From Acetobacter garciniae (GTDB lineage: Bacteria; Pseudomonadota; Alphaproteobacteria; Acetobacterales; Acetobacteraceae): 64,000 bases of DNA. A program made the translations under genes and the position numbers. Below are positions 48,912 through 58,310 of this stretch, piece by piece. The stretch spans positions 248,001-312,000 of the forward strand of contig NZ_JAFVMH010000002.1 in assembly GCF_017377735.1 (NCBI RefSeq), written 5' to 3'. Numbering within the stretch: the stretch's first letter is position 1; each line of letters opens with the position of its first letter. A model generated the notes under the pieces. That model did not search any database. It was given only the letters and a program-made list of their open reading frames with translations, and had not been told where the DNA came from.

Positions 48912-50138
48912 ATGGCTTCTCGTTTTTTGCGCTGTGTCCTGTTTGCCGGAGTGGCGCTGACGTGCATGCAGCCACTCGCGCACGCGGCGGATACGTTGAA
49001 ACCCGACGTCGCCAAGGCGTTGCAGCAGGCTCAGACCGCCCTGGCGGCGCACAAGTTTGCTCAGGCACAGGATGCGGTTCACGCGGCGGAGGCCGTAAAA
49101 GGCAAAACCGACTACGACGACTACGTCATCAACCAGATGGGTGCGGCTGTGGCGACCCAGGCGGGCGACATGCCTGGGGCGGTTGCCGCGTATGAAAAGC
49201 TGGTGGCGTCCCCCCGCACGCCGGCTGCCATGAAAACCCAGATGCTGATGTCCGAAGCGACAATGGCTTATACCGCCAAGGATTATCCCAAGGCGATTGC
49301 CGCGATCGAACGGTACACGAAAGCGGCCGGTCCCAACCCGCAGATGAATGTCCTGCTGGTGCAGTGTTATTACCTGCAAAAGGACTATGCCGGGACCATT
49401 AAGGCGCTCAATCCTCTTATTGCGGCGGATATCGCAGCGGGCCGCAAGCCTGCCGAATCCATGTTGCAGATGCTCGCTGCCAGCGCGACGGCGTTGAAAG
49501 ATCCTTCAACCTCCTCACACGCTTATGTGCTGCTGGCCAAATATTACCCCAAGAAAGAATACTGGGCCCTGCTCCTGCATGATCTGGTGACCAACACCAA
49601 GATCCCGCCTGCCTTGCAGCTTGATGTCTACCGTATCCGCCTGGCGGTCGGGGACACGTTGCAGACCCGCGATTTCATGGAAATGACCGAAATCGCCATG
49701 CAGATGCGCATGCCCCAGCTTGCCCTTGACCTGATGAACCAGGGCTATGCGGCAGGCGTGCTGGGCCAGGGTGCCGAAGCACCGCGCCAGGCCAAGCTGA
49801 AAGCCATGGTCGCCCAGGCCGCCACCGACCGGAAAGCGGCGCTCGCAGCCGATACCAAGTCGGCCCAGGCGGAAAGCAAGGGCGATGAACTGCTGTTGGT
49901 CGGCTACAATGCCGTGACGTTTGGCGACACGGCCAACGGCCTTGACCTCATGCACCAGGCCATCGCCAAAGGTGTGGCCGATCCGGGCGTTGCCACGCTG
50001 CATCTCGGCCTGGCTGAAATGCAGGGCGGCAAGACGCAGGATGCGATCAAGACGCTGCAAGCCGTGCCTTCAAGCAGCAGCGCTTACGATATTGCCCAGC
50101 TTTGGGTTCTGAAACTGACACAGCCCCCGGCCAAATAA
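48912..50138 (+). CDS. Exported tetratricopeptide-repeat protein of the TonB operon
   Basis: The 408-residue protein has a signal peptide (hydrophobic core 8-18, cleavage AHA-A near 25) and helical repeats that look like TPRs, for example ALQQAQTALAAHKFAQAQDAV and YTAKDYPKAIAAIERYT. Periplasmic TPR proteins accompany some TonB systems and may bridge TonB and receptors; that role is inference. I chose the ATG at 48912 with AAGG upstream rather than a TTG at 48903. It ends the tonB operon before a terminator. Confidence 0.8.
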   Translation: MASRFLRCVLFAGVALTCMQPLAHAADTLKPDVAKALQQAQTALAAHKFAQAQDAVHAAEAVKGKTDYDDYVINQMGAAVATQAGDMPGAVAAYEKLVASPRTPAAMKTQMLMSEATMAYTAKDYPKAIAAIERYTKAAGPNPQMNVLLVQCYYLQKDYAGTIKALNPLIAADIAAGRKPAESMLQMLAASATALKDPSTSSHAYVLLAKYYPKKEYWALLLHDLVTNTKIPPALQLDVYRIRLAVGDTLQTRDFMEMTEIAMQMRMPQLALDLMNQGYAAGVLGQGAEAPRQAKLKAMVAQAATDRKAALAADTKSAQAESKGDELLLVGYNAVTFGDTANGLDLMHQAIAKGVADPGVATLHLGLAEMQGGKTQDAIKTLQAVPSSSSAYDIAQLWVLKLTQPPAK

Positions 50139-50161
50139 GGCCGATCTGGTTCAGCAAGGTT

Positions 50162-50191
50162 AAAAAAGGTCGCTTTCGGGCGGCCTTTTTT
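50162..50191 (+). terminator. Intrinsic terminator of the tonB operon
   Basis: AAGGTCGC-TTTCGG-GCGGCCTT forms a stem (one G-T pair) with six A before and six T after it, 24 bp past the TPR gene stop. Confidence 0.85.
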
Positions 50192-50225
50192 ATTGCCCCA
50201 TGGTGGCAGGGCCATACAGATATCT

Positions 50226-50257
50226 CGGCTTATCGGCTTATCGGCTTATCGGCTTAT
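50226..50257. repeat. Four tandem copies of an 8-bp unit
   Basis: CGGCTTAT is repeated four times without change (50226-50257). Such arrays can vary in length by replication slippage. It lies in a 607-bp convergent gap with no gene. The gap also holds the tonB operon terminator and repeat copy D. Confidence 0.92.
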
Positions 50258-50512
50258 CCCACCACTGCCGGGTGAGGGGCAGCGCGCATTGCCAGATATT
50301 TGCAGGGTAGCGAATACATCCGGGCAACCATGGGCCGGAGGGAGGTGCCGTTGCCGGGCAATGGGATGCGTTTGATCGTCGGAGATGGAGGGGGCTTGTT
50401 ATCGGACCCTCACCGGGCGTGGATTGTATGGACCGCTCGCGCGCTGCATCCTTGGGCACGCTTTCCGGCGGTGCAAGACTGTTTCAAGACAAACGATCTG
50501 ATAGATAGGAAT

Positions 50513-50592
50513 AAAAGTTTTTGGGTGTCGCCTTTTTTCAAAAAGGTGACGTTCTCTGAAGCTTTTTTTGAAAAAAGCTTCACCAAAAACTT
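50513..50592 (-). repeat. Double-hairpin interspersed repeat, copy D (inverted)
   Basis: Read on the minus strand this is the same approximately 80-bp element: AAGTTTTTGGTGAAGC..., then GTCACCTTTTT...AAAAGGCGAC, ending CCCAAAAACTTTT. It lies in the convergent gap between the TPR gene and the efflux outer-membrane gene. Its inversion relative to the others shows that orientation is not fixed. Confidence 0.93.
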
Positions 50593-50745
50593 CTCTCTAT
50601 TTAAGGGATATTTTTGACGCGGCGTCTGGGGGATACTCGCCCCCGGGCATGGGCTGCGGAGGCGGGTGGGCCCGTGGGGCATTTCCGCCTTCGCAGCCTT
50701 ATGCTGTGTACTGCCTCTTGCGAGGCCGTGTGTTCAGTCTGCCGT

Positions 50746-52287
50746 TTATGCCGGTTTGCTTGTTGCTGGGGTAGCAGTGGTGACGGCCGGGGCCGTGTGT
50801 TCGTTCCAGCCGCCGCCCAATGCGCGGTAGATGGTGATCAGGTTCTGGTATTTCGCCACGGCGATTGTAATCTGGTTCTGCTGCGCTTGCAGGAAGTAGC
50901 GTTGTGAATCCAGCGTCGTCAGGTAGGAATCCGTGCCTGCGTCAAAGCGCAGCCGTGCCAGGCGATACGCATCCCCCGCCGAGGTGACCAGGGCGTCGGC
51001 CTGCTGTTTTTCGTCCAGATAGGCCTTGCGGCTGGCCAGCGCGTCCGCCACTTCGCGGAAAGCGCCTTGGACGGTTTTCTCATACGCGGCGATCTTGCCG
51101 TCGCGCCGGGCCTTCGAGGCATGCAGGTTGCCGCTGTTTTCGCCCCAGTTCCAGATCGGAATCTGAAAGGACGGGTTCAGCCCCCAGGTCGTGGCGGCGG
51201 AGGTGAACAGCTTGTGGAATTGCAGGCTCGAAACCCCGTCTGTCGCGGTCAGCGTGATGCGCGGGAAAAAGGCCGCCCGCGCAGCCCCGATATCGGCCTG
51301 GGCCGCCAGCAGGTTGTGTTCCGCGGCAATGATATCGGGCCTGTGTTCCAGCACGTCGGACGGCACGCCCGCGGGCAGGTCGGCCAGGATCGTCTGTTCC
51401 CCCAGCGAGCGCGGCGGCGGCAGGTCGGCGGGGATGGGCGCGCCGATCAGCAGGGTGATCAGGTTTTCATCCTGCGCGATTTTCTGCTGGGCATTGGTGC
51501 GCAGTGTCGCACTCTGTTCAACCTGCGTTTCCGCCTGGCGCACGCTCAGCAGGTTGCCTTCGCCGTGGCGATAGGTTTCCTCGATCAGGCGCAAATTGTC
51601 CTGCTGGTTGGCCAGGGTGGTTTCGGCCAGGGCCAGCGTTTCGCGATCACCCAGCCAGGTGACATAGGCCGTGGCCACCTGCGAAACCACGCTGATCATC
51701 GTGCTGCGCAGGGTCGCGATCTGTGCAAATGCGCTTTCGGCGGATTCCCGCGTCAGGGAACGGATCCGGCCGAACAGGTCGATCTCGTAGGATGAAAAGC
51801 CGATACCGCCCTGATAATAACGGAACGGATCGCGCGCCATGCCGGTACCGGTGCTGCTGGTGTCCAGCCCCGGCGCAAAGCTCAGCCCTGCCGCGTCGGA
51901 CGGCGCCTGATACATGGGGCCGCCTGTCGCGCCGATCTTGGGGAAAAGTCCCGAATGCTGGATATCGTAGGCACCCTGGGCCTCGGCCACACTGGCAATG
52001 GCCGAACGCAGGTCGCGGTTTTCGCGCAGCGCAATGGTAATCAGCGCCTGCAGGCGCGGGTCGGTAAAGAAGTCCCGCCAGCCCAGGTCGTACGCCTTGG
52101 TGCTGGCAGTGGCCGACCCGGTCGTCTGGTAAGCGGGCCAGGTCGTCGCCAGCGGCGGGTGCGGGCGGTGATATGTCGGGATCATGGTGCAGGCCGCCAG
52201 TACCTGGGTTGCGGCCATGCCCAGAAGCACGCGCCTGAAGCCACGCGCCCGGAGGGGGGAAAACGAAAAAACCATGATCTCAGTCAT
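50746..52287 (-). CDS. RND efflux outer-membrane lipoprotein (NodT/OprM family)
   Basis: This is the outer-membrane channel of a tripartite efflux pump. The 513-residue protein has a lipobox (VLAAC, about residue 33) and two OEP domains, with the family pattern RQAETQVEQSATLRTNAQQ and the repeated helical barrel. The start ATG at 52287 overlaps the end of the RND gene (ATGACTGA), so the two are coupled. It is the last gene of the three-gene operon. Confidence 0.93.
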   Translation of the reverse strand: MTEIMVFSFSPLRARGFRRVLLGMAATQVLAACTMIPTYHRPHPPLATTWPAYQTTGSATASTKAYDLGWRDFFTDPRLQALITIALRENRDLRSAIASVAEAQGAYDIQHSGLFPKIGATGGPMYQAPSDAAGLSFAPGLDTSSTGTGMARDPFRYYQGGIGFSSYEIDLFGRIRSLTRESAESAFAQIATLRSTMISVVSQVATAYVTWLGDRETLALAETTLANQQDNLRLIEETYRHGEGNLLSVRQAETQVEQSATLRTNAQQKIAQDENLITLLIGAPIPADLPPPRSLGEQTILADLPAGVPSDVLEHRPDIIAAEHNLLAAQADIGAARAAFFPRITLTATDGVSSLQFHKLFTSAATTWGLNPSFQIPIWNWGENSGNLHASKARRDGKIAAYEKTVQGAFREVADALASRKAYLDEKQQADALVTSAGDAYRLARLRFDAGTDSYLTTLDSQRYFLQAQQNQITIAVAKYQNLITIYRALGGGWNEHTAPAVTTATPATSKPA

Positions 52288-55200
52288 TTCCGGTTGAAGG
52301 CTGTGACGACGTGGAAAGGCCGGTCCGCTCGCTCAGGCGCTTGACACGGAACAGGCGCAGCACCGCAACGAAGAATACCGGCACGAAATAGACCGCAAGG
52401 AACGTAGCCGACGCCATGCCGCCCACGACCGCCGTGCCAATGGCCTGGCGCGAAGCCGAGCCCGCCCCACTGGCCACGGCCAGCGGGAACACGCCCACCA
52501 CAAAGGCGATGGAGGTCATGAGAATGGGCCGCAGGCGTTCGCGTGCCGCCGTCAGCACTGCCTCTTCCAGCGAATTGCCCCGCTCGAACCCCATCTTGGC
52601 GAATTCCACGATCAGGATAGCGTTTTTCACCGCAAGCCCGACGGTGGTCAGCAGCCCGACCTGGAAGTAGACGTCGTTGTTCATGCTGCGGCCCAGCGTG
52701 GCGGCAATCGCGCCAAGAACGCCCAGCGGTATGACCAGCATGACCGCAAGCGGTATGGCCCAGCTTTCATACAGGGCGGCCAGGCACAGCAGGATGACAA
52801 TGCCCGCAAGACCGTAGAGCGGACCGGTGGAGGAGCCGGACGAAATTTCTTCGAACGACAGGCCGGTCCATTCATAGCCAATGCCCGTGGGCAGCTTGGC
52901 CAGGATGGCCTTGATGGCGGCCAGCGCATCGCCCGAACTGTAGCCAACCGCAGGCTGGCCCAGGATTTCGTAGGAATTCAGGCCGTTATAATCCTCGACC
53001 TTCTGCGGGCCGCTGATCCAGTTGCCGCTGATGAAGGCGTTGAGCGGGGTCAGCGTATTGGCCGCGTTGCGGATATACCATTTGCCCAGGTCCTGCGGCA
53101 GCATGCGCGAGTCCGCATTGCCCTGCACATAGACCTGTTTCACACGGTCTTCGCGCGTGAACTGGTTGACATAGATCGAGCCCAGTGCCCCTTCGATGGT
53201 GGTGTTGATATCGTTGATCGTAATGCCCAGCGCATTGGCCTTTTCACGGTCGATATCGAGGTGGTACTGGCTTGCATCCTCCATGCCGTTGGGGCGCACG
53301 GCCAGCAGGCGCGGGTCCTTGCTGGCCATGCCCAGCACCATGTTGCGGGCTTCAAGCAGTTTCTGGTGGCCCAGATGCCCGCGATCCTCCAGTTCCAGGT
53401 CGAAGCCGGTCGCGTTGCCCAGTTCCAGCACGGCGGGCGGGTTGATGGCGAAAATCTGCGCGCGCGGGTCGAACCAGAAATGCATCATGATCCGCATGGC
53501 AATGGCCGAGGATGTCTGCGACGGCTTGGGCCGCAGCTTCCAGTCCTTGAGCCGCACGAAGAACGCGCCCGAATTCTGGCCCTGCCCCGCGAAGTTAAAG
53601 CCGTTGACCGCCAGCACGGATTCGATCATCCCCGGTTCGCTTTTGAGAATGTAATCCGTGATCTCGCGGTTCAGGGCCGATGTCTGCTCGCGCGGGGTGT
53701 TGGGGGGCAGGGTGATCTGCCCGAAAATAAGGCCCTGGTCCTCATCGGGCAGAAAGCCGCTGGGCAGGCGCGTGAACAGGAACACCGCCAGGGCCGAGAT
53801 GACCGCAAACCCAAGGAGGGAGATAATCTCGCGGTGGATCAGGAACCGCACGCCGCGCAGGTAGCCCCCGGTCAGCCGCGCGAAGTTGCGGTTGAACCAG
53901 CCGGCCGGGCCTGTGGTCTTTTCATGCGTTCCGGGCTTGAGCATGGTGGCGCACAAAGCAGGGGTCAGCACCATGGCCACCAGCACCGACAGCCACATGG
54001 CCGAGACGATGGTGACAGAGAACTGCCGGTAGATCACGCCCACCGAACCCGAAAACGCCGCCATGGGCAGGAACACGGCCGAAAGCACGAGCACGATGCC
54101 CACAAGGGCGCCCGAAATTTCATCCATCGAGACACGGGCCGCGTCGGCGGGGGAGAGTTTTTTCTCCGTCATGACGCGTTCGACGTTTTCCACAACCACG
54201 ATGGCGTCATCCACCAGCAGGCCCACGGCCAGCACCATGGCCAGCATGGTCAGCGTGTTGATGGAATAGCCGAACAGTTCCAGCAGCCCGAACGTGCCCA
54301 GCAGCACCACCGGCACGGCAATGGTCGGGATCAGCGTTGCGCGGAAATTCTGCAAGAACACCAGCATGACCAGGAACACCAGCCCGATGGCTTCGAGCAG
54401 GGTCTGCACCACGTCCTCGATCGACAGGGTGATGAAGGGTTCCGTATCCAGCGGATAGACGGTCTTCAGCCCCGGCGGGTAGAACTGTTCCAGTTCATGA
54501 ATGCGCTGGCGCACGGCGGCTTCGGTCGCAAGCTGGTTTGCACCAGGTGCAAGCTTGAGCGCCATGGCCGATGCAGGCTGGTTGTTATAGAAGGACTCCG
54601 TGTTGTAGGTCTGCGGTCCCAGTTCCACCTTGGCGATATCGCTGATCCGCACCTGCGAGCCATCGGGCTGGACCTTGAGGAGGATTTTTTCGAACTCCTC
54701 GGGCCTGGTCAGCCGGGTCGGGCCGATAATGGTCGCATCCAGCTTGATCCCCTTGTTGGCGGGCAGGCCCCCAAGTTCACCCGACGACACCTGGATGTTC
54801 TGGGTCTGGATGGCGGCCACCACGTCGTTCATGGTCAGGCTGTAGCTGAACAGCTTGTCGGGGTTGATCCAGATCCGCATCGCGTATTCCGAACCGAACA
54901 GCGTATGGTCGCCAACGCCGGTCACGCGGCTGAGCGGATCGGAAATGTTGGAGGCCACGTAATCCGCGATGTCGTTGCCCGACATGCTGCCGTCGGTCGA
55001 GATAAAGGCCGCCACCAGCATGAAGTTTTTCACGGCCTTGGTAATGCTCAGGCCCTGGGCGGTGACTTCCTGCGGCAGTTTGGGCTGGGCAAGCTGGAGC
55101 TTGTTCTGCACCTGCACCTGCGCGATATCGGGGTTGGTCCCCTGCGCGAAGGTCAGGTCGATTTCCATCTGTCCCGACGCGTAGGACTGCGACGAAATAT

Positions 55201-55435
55201 ATTCCAGATGGTCCAGGCCGAACATCTGCTGCAAAATCGGGCGCACGACCGTGTCATTGACCGTATCGGCCGAAGCCCCGGGATAGGTCACGGTAATGGC
55301 GATCTGCGGCGGGGCGATGGAGGGGTACTGCGCAATGGGCAGCCGGAACACGGACAGCCCGCCCACCAGCATGATGATAAGGCTGACAACCCACGCAAAA
55401 ATGGGCCGGTCGATAAAAAAGCGGGAAAGAGACAT
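52280..55435 (-). CDS. RND efflux permease, HAE1 (AcrB/MexB) type
   Basis: This proton-driven inner-membrane pump exports hydrophobic compounds. The 1051-residue protein starts MSLSRFFIDRPIFAWV and has twelve membrane helices and two large periplasmic loops. The helix-4 proton relay motif is in VGLLVDDAIVVVENVER. Length and motifs match AcrB/MexB; FIDRPIFAWV and GLDHLEYISSQS are typical of HAE1. It lies 5 bp after the adaptor gene. The substrate is unknown. Confidence 0.95.
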   Translation of the reverse strand: MSLSRFFIDRPIFAWVVSLIIMLVGGLSVFRLPIAQYPSIAPPQIAITVTYPGASADTVNDTVVRPILQQMFGLDHLEYISSQSYASGQMEIDLTFAQGTNPDIAQVQVQNKLQLAQPKLPQEVTAQGLSITKAVKNFMLVAAFISTDGSMSGNDIADYVASNISDPLSRVTGVGDHTLFGSEYAMRIWINPDKLFSYSLTMNDVVAAIQTQNIQVSSGELGGLPANKGIKLDATIIGPTRLTRPEEFEKILLKVQPDGSQVRISDIAKVELGPQTYNTESFYNNQPASAMALKLAPGANQLATEAAVRQRIHELEQFYPPGLKTVYPLDTEPFITLSIEDVVQTLLEAIGLVFLVMLVFLQNFRATLIPTIAVPVVLLGTFGLLELFGYSINTLTMLAMVLAVGLLVDDAIVVVENVERVMTEKKLSPADAARVSMDEISGALVGIVLVLSAVFLPMAAFSGSVGVIYRQFSVTIVSAMWLSVLVAMVLTPALCATMLKPGTHEKTTGPAGWFNRNFARLTGGYLRGVRFLIHREIISLLGFAVISALAVFLFTRLPSGFLPDEDQGLIFGQITLPPNTPREQTSALNREITDYILKSEPGMIESVLAVNGFNFAGQGQNSGAFFVRLKDWKLRPKPSQTSSAIAMRIMMHFWFDPRAQIFAINPPAVLELGNATGFDLELEDRGHLGHQKLLEARNMVLGMASKDPRLLAVRPNGMEDASQYHLDIDREKANALGITINDINTTIEGALGSIYVNQFTREDRVKQVYVQGNADSRMLPQDLGKWYIRNAANTLTPLNAFISGNWISGPQKVEDYNGLNSYEILGQPAVGYSSGDALAAIKAILAKLPTGIGYEWTGLSFEEISSGSSTGPLYGLAGIVILLCLAALYESWAIPLAVMLVIPLGVLGAIAATLGRSMNNDVYFQVGLLTTVGLAVKNAILIVEFAKMGFERGNSLEEAVLTAARERLRPILMTSIAFVVGVFPLAVASGAGSASRQAIGTAVVGGMASATFLAVYFVPVFFVAVLRLFRVKRLSERTGLSTSSQPSTGND

Positions 55436-55440
55436 GGCGT

Positions 55441-56640
55441 TTACTGCCCGTTCTTGGTCGGCTGGGCCGCGCCATCTGCCGGGGGCGCTGGCTGGTCGTC
55501 CTTCGGCTTTTCTTCGATAGCCGTCACTTTCGCGCCGGGCGTGATCTTCTGCACGCCGCTGACCACCACGCGTTCATCCGCCTTCAGCCCGCCCAGAACC
55601 ACCCAGTCGGTGCCGATCGCCTGGCCGATCTGGATCTGGCGCAGGGCCACCGTGCTGTCGGGCTGGACAACCCATACCTGCGGGTCACCATGCGTGTTGC
55701 GGCTTACGGCGTCCTGGGGCACCAGCAGGGCCTGCGGGTCCGTGCCTTCATCGAGCTGGGCATGCACATACATGCCCGGCAGCAGCAGTTTTTGCGGATT
55801 GGGCATGATCGCGCGCACGATCACCGATGACGTGCTGGTATCCACATTGACTTCGGCCAGCGCCATGCGGCCCTGATGTTCGTATGTGGTGCCGTCTTCC
55901 AGTGTCACGGTTACGGGCACGTTGCCGTCTGGCTGGCGCTGGATACGCCCTTCGGCCAGTTCCCGCTTGAGCCGCAGCAGCGTGATGGCGGGCAGGTTGA
56001 CGTCCACGTAAATGGGGTCCAGCCGGGTGATGATGGCCGTATTGCCGGTCTGGTTGGCGGTGACCAGCGCACCCACGGTCATAAGCGTGCGCCCGATCCG
56101 GCCGGAAATGGGGGCGTACATCTTGGTGTAGCCCAGATCGACCTGGGCGTTTTCCACCTGGCCCCTGGCACTCAGGATCGCACCTTGCGCTTCCTTCTGG
56201 GCGGCTACGGCGTCGTCATAATCCTGCTGGCTTACGGCATGTTCGCGCACCAGCATCCTGTAGCGGCTGACCTTGGCGGTGGCGGTGGCCGCACGGGCTT
56301 CGGCCTGCTGCAACTGGCCGCGTGCCGCGTCGTACGCCGCCTGATAGCGCGAGGGATCGATCTGGTAGAGCTGCTGGCCCGCGACCACATCCGCCCCTTC
56401 GGTGAACAGCCGCTTTTCGATCACGCCCGTCACCTGCGGGCGCACCTGCGCGATTTCGAACGCGTCGGTCCGGCCGGGCAGGCTGGTATGGACTGCAACG
56501 GCATGGGGGTGAAGTGTGACCACGCCCACGGACTGGGGCGGGAGCTGCATGGCCGCGTCCTTGCGTTTGCAGCCATCAAGCGCGAGCAGGGCAACGGCTG
56601 AAAGCAGGACCGGGCGGAAGGGGAAAGAGCGTGGCGTCAC
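55441..56640 (-). CDS. RND efflux periplasmic adaptor (MexA/AcrA type)
   Basis: This adaptor links the inner-membrane pump to the outer-membrane channel. The 399-residue protein has a lipoprotein signal (LLALDGC), the barrel-sandwich/lipoyl motif ITGVIEKRLF-like VTGVIEKRLFTEGADV, a coiled-coil hairpin (residues about 100-170), and LGYTKMYAPISGRIG. The start is a GTG at 56640 with a weak ribosome site, so the exact start is less sure. It is the first gene of the operon. Confidence 0.92.
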   Translation of the reverse strand: MTPRSFPFRPVLLSAVALLALDGCKRKDAAMQLPPQSVGVVTLHPHAVAVHTSLPGRTDAFEIAQVRPQVTGVIEKRLFTEGADVVAGQQLYQIDPSRYQAAYDAARGQLQQAEARAATATAKVSRYRMLVREHAVSQQDYDDAVAAQKEAQGAILSARGQVENAQVDLGYTKMYAPISGRIGRTLMTVGALVTANQTGNTAIITRLDPIYVDVNLPAITLLRLKRELAEGRIQRQPDGNVPVTVTLEDGTTYEHQGRMALAEVNVDTSTSSVIVRAIMPNPQKLLLPGMYVHAQLDEGTDPQALLVPQDAVSRNTHGDPQVWVVQPDSTVALRQIQIGQAIGTDWVVLGGLKADERVVVSGVQKITPGAKVTAIEEKPKDDQPAPPADGAAQPTKNGQ

Positions 56641-57113
56641 CTGTTATGGTCCCGTTGCTTGACAAGATTATCCGAGCGGGCGCCCGATGGCCCACAAGGC
56701 AGGAAAGGAAAGAACAGCCCCGGACTCATCCTTGCCGGTGCCATGCGCAATAGGGCAGGCGGCGGCGCGAAGGACGAAAACGGGCAGAGGGAGGCTTATG
56801 GAGAGTGAAACGGAAATAGTACTAATTGTTACTTTTAGGCGGAAAATTAGAAGCCAGACCGAAACCTGTCAAGTCTGTAGCAGGCCGGGTTAAGAAATCC
56901 AGAAAGAACGCAAGCCGGTCGGCGTTCCCAGTGGCGATCCCGACAGGCATTCCCGCCGGACTTGCGGGACACACTCCCGATGGGCACTCGGGCTCGCGTG
57001 GAATGGCTTTTGCCCGAGGGCTGAAGGGGCTCGCCACGCCGCGGGCCCAGGCCCGAACCTTCTCGCGGGCTTCTCGTGGGGCGAGCGGCCGGCAGGTGGC
57101 GTGCTACGCGGGC
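56641..57113. other. 473-bp region between rodA and the efflux operon
   Basis: This gap holds the rodA 3' end and the efflux promoter. AGTACTAATTGTTACT (56819-56834) is a partial palindrome (12 of 16 positions symmetric) in an AT-rich spot and could be a repressor site. No TetR or other regulator gene is adjacent. Short open frames on both strands show no recognisable family. Confidence 0.4.
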
Positions 57114-58310
57114 CTAGCTTTGTGCGTCGGTCAGGCTTTCTCCATAGCGGCTGTCCCGATGTACCCAGGTCGAAAGCAGCAGCCCGAAGCCGAGCATGAC
57201 ATTAAGCATGGCCGACCCCCCGTAAGAGATCAGCGGCAGCGGCACGCCCCCCACCGGGATCGCGCCCATGACCATGGACAGGTTGACCAGGCAGTAGAAA
57301 AAGAAGTTCATGCTGATGCCCAAAGCCAGCAGCCTGCCAAAGCGGTTGCGGCAGCGTATGGCCATGGCCATGCCGCCCATGATCACCAGCAGCAGCAGGC
57401 CCAATATGGTCACCGCACCTGCGAACCCCCATTCCTCCGCGATCATGGTGAAAATGAAGTCGGTCTGTTTTTCGGGCAGGAAATTCAGTTGCCCTTGTGA
57501 TCCGTGCAGGTAGCCCTGTCCCCACATGCCGCCCGACCCCAGCGCGATCTTGGACTGGATGATATTGTAGCCAGCGCCCAGCGGGTCGTCTTCGGGGTGG
57601 AGGAAGGTGGTAATGCGCGCGCGCTGGTAATCATGCAGGTGGGCATAGGCGAATTTTATCAGTGACGGCACGGGCAGCAGCAGCAGGACTATCTGCCACA
57701 GCCGCATGCCCGCCGCGAAAAACAGCGCCGCCCCGATCCCGCCGATAATCACGGCCGTGCCCAGATTGGGCTCCTTCAGCACCAGCGCCACGGGAACCAG
57801 CACCATGGCGGCGGGTGGGATCAGCCACAGAGGGTTGCCCATGCGGGCATAGCCCACGCGTGAAAACCAGGCCGCCAGTGCCAGCACCAGCGCGATTTTC
57901 GCGAATTCCGAAGGCTGGATCTGCATGCCCCCGATAATCAGCCAGCGCTCGGCCCCCTTGCCCACATGCCCCGCATGCAGCACCGCAAGCAGCAATATGA
58001 GCGAAAGCCCGTAAAGCGGGCCCGCCGCCAGCACAAGAATGCGCGGGGGCAGCATGGCCACGGTGATCATTATCACCAGCCCCACCGCGAAACGAATGGC
58101 CTGGGGGGCGGCGAACGGATAGGGCGTGCCCCCGCCCGCGGAATAGAGCGTGACATAGCCCACCCCGGCCAAAGCGCAGATCAGCAGCACGTACAGCCAG
58201 CTTATCCGCCACAGCTTGGCCAGCAGGCGAAAGCTCGGTTCCGCGCGCAGCAGGCGCTTGTGGAACCGGACCCGGCCGTGCAGCGTGCTACTCAAGGGTG
58301 TCGCTCGCAT
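57114..58310 (-). CDS. rodA: Rod-shape-determining peptidoglycan polymerase RodA
   Basis: This SEDS glycosyltransferase works with PBP2 in lateral wall growth. The 398-residue protein has about ten helices and the SEDS signatures GGMQIQPSEFAKIALVLALA, KEPNLGTAVI (with the catalytic-type Asp later in YQRARITTFLHPEDDPLG), and PLISYGGSAML. I chose the ATG at 58310, which overlaps mrdA by 23 bp. It is the last gene of the mre-mrd cluster. Confidence 0.95.
   Translation of the reverse strand: MRATPLSSTLHGRVRFHKRLLRAEPSFRLLAKLWRISWLYVLLICALAGVGYVTLYSAGGGTPYPFAAPQAIRFAVGLVIMITVAMLPPRILVLAAGPLYGLSLILLLAVLHAGHVGKGAERWLIIGGMQIQPSEFAKIALVLALAAWFSRVGYARMGNPLWLIPPAAMVLVPVALVLKEPNLGTAVIIGGIGAALFFAAGMRLWQIVLLLLPVPSLIKFAYAHLHDYQRARITTFLHPEDDPLGAGYNIIQSKIALGSGGMWGQGYLHGSQGQLNFLPEKQTDFIFTMIAEEWGFAGAVTILGLLLLVIMGGMAMAIRCRNRFGRLLALGISMNFFFYCLVNLSMVMGAIPVGGVPLPLISYGGSAMLNVMLGFGLLLSTWVHRDSRYGESLTDAQS

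Noticed and set aside
53261-55876. An 871-codon open frame on the plus strand opposite the RND pump
   Set aside because: It mirrors the minus-strand coding sequence in high-GC DNA and its translation is rich in His, Arg and Gln without domains. The minus-strand genes are unambiguous.
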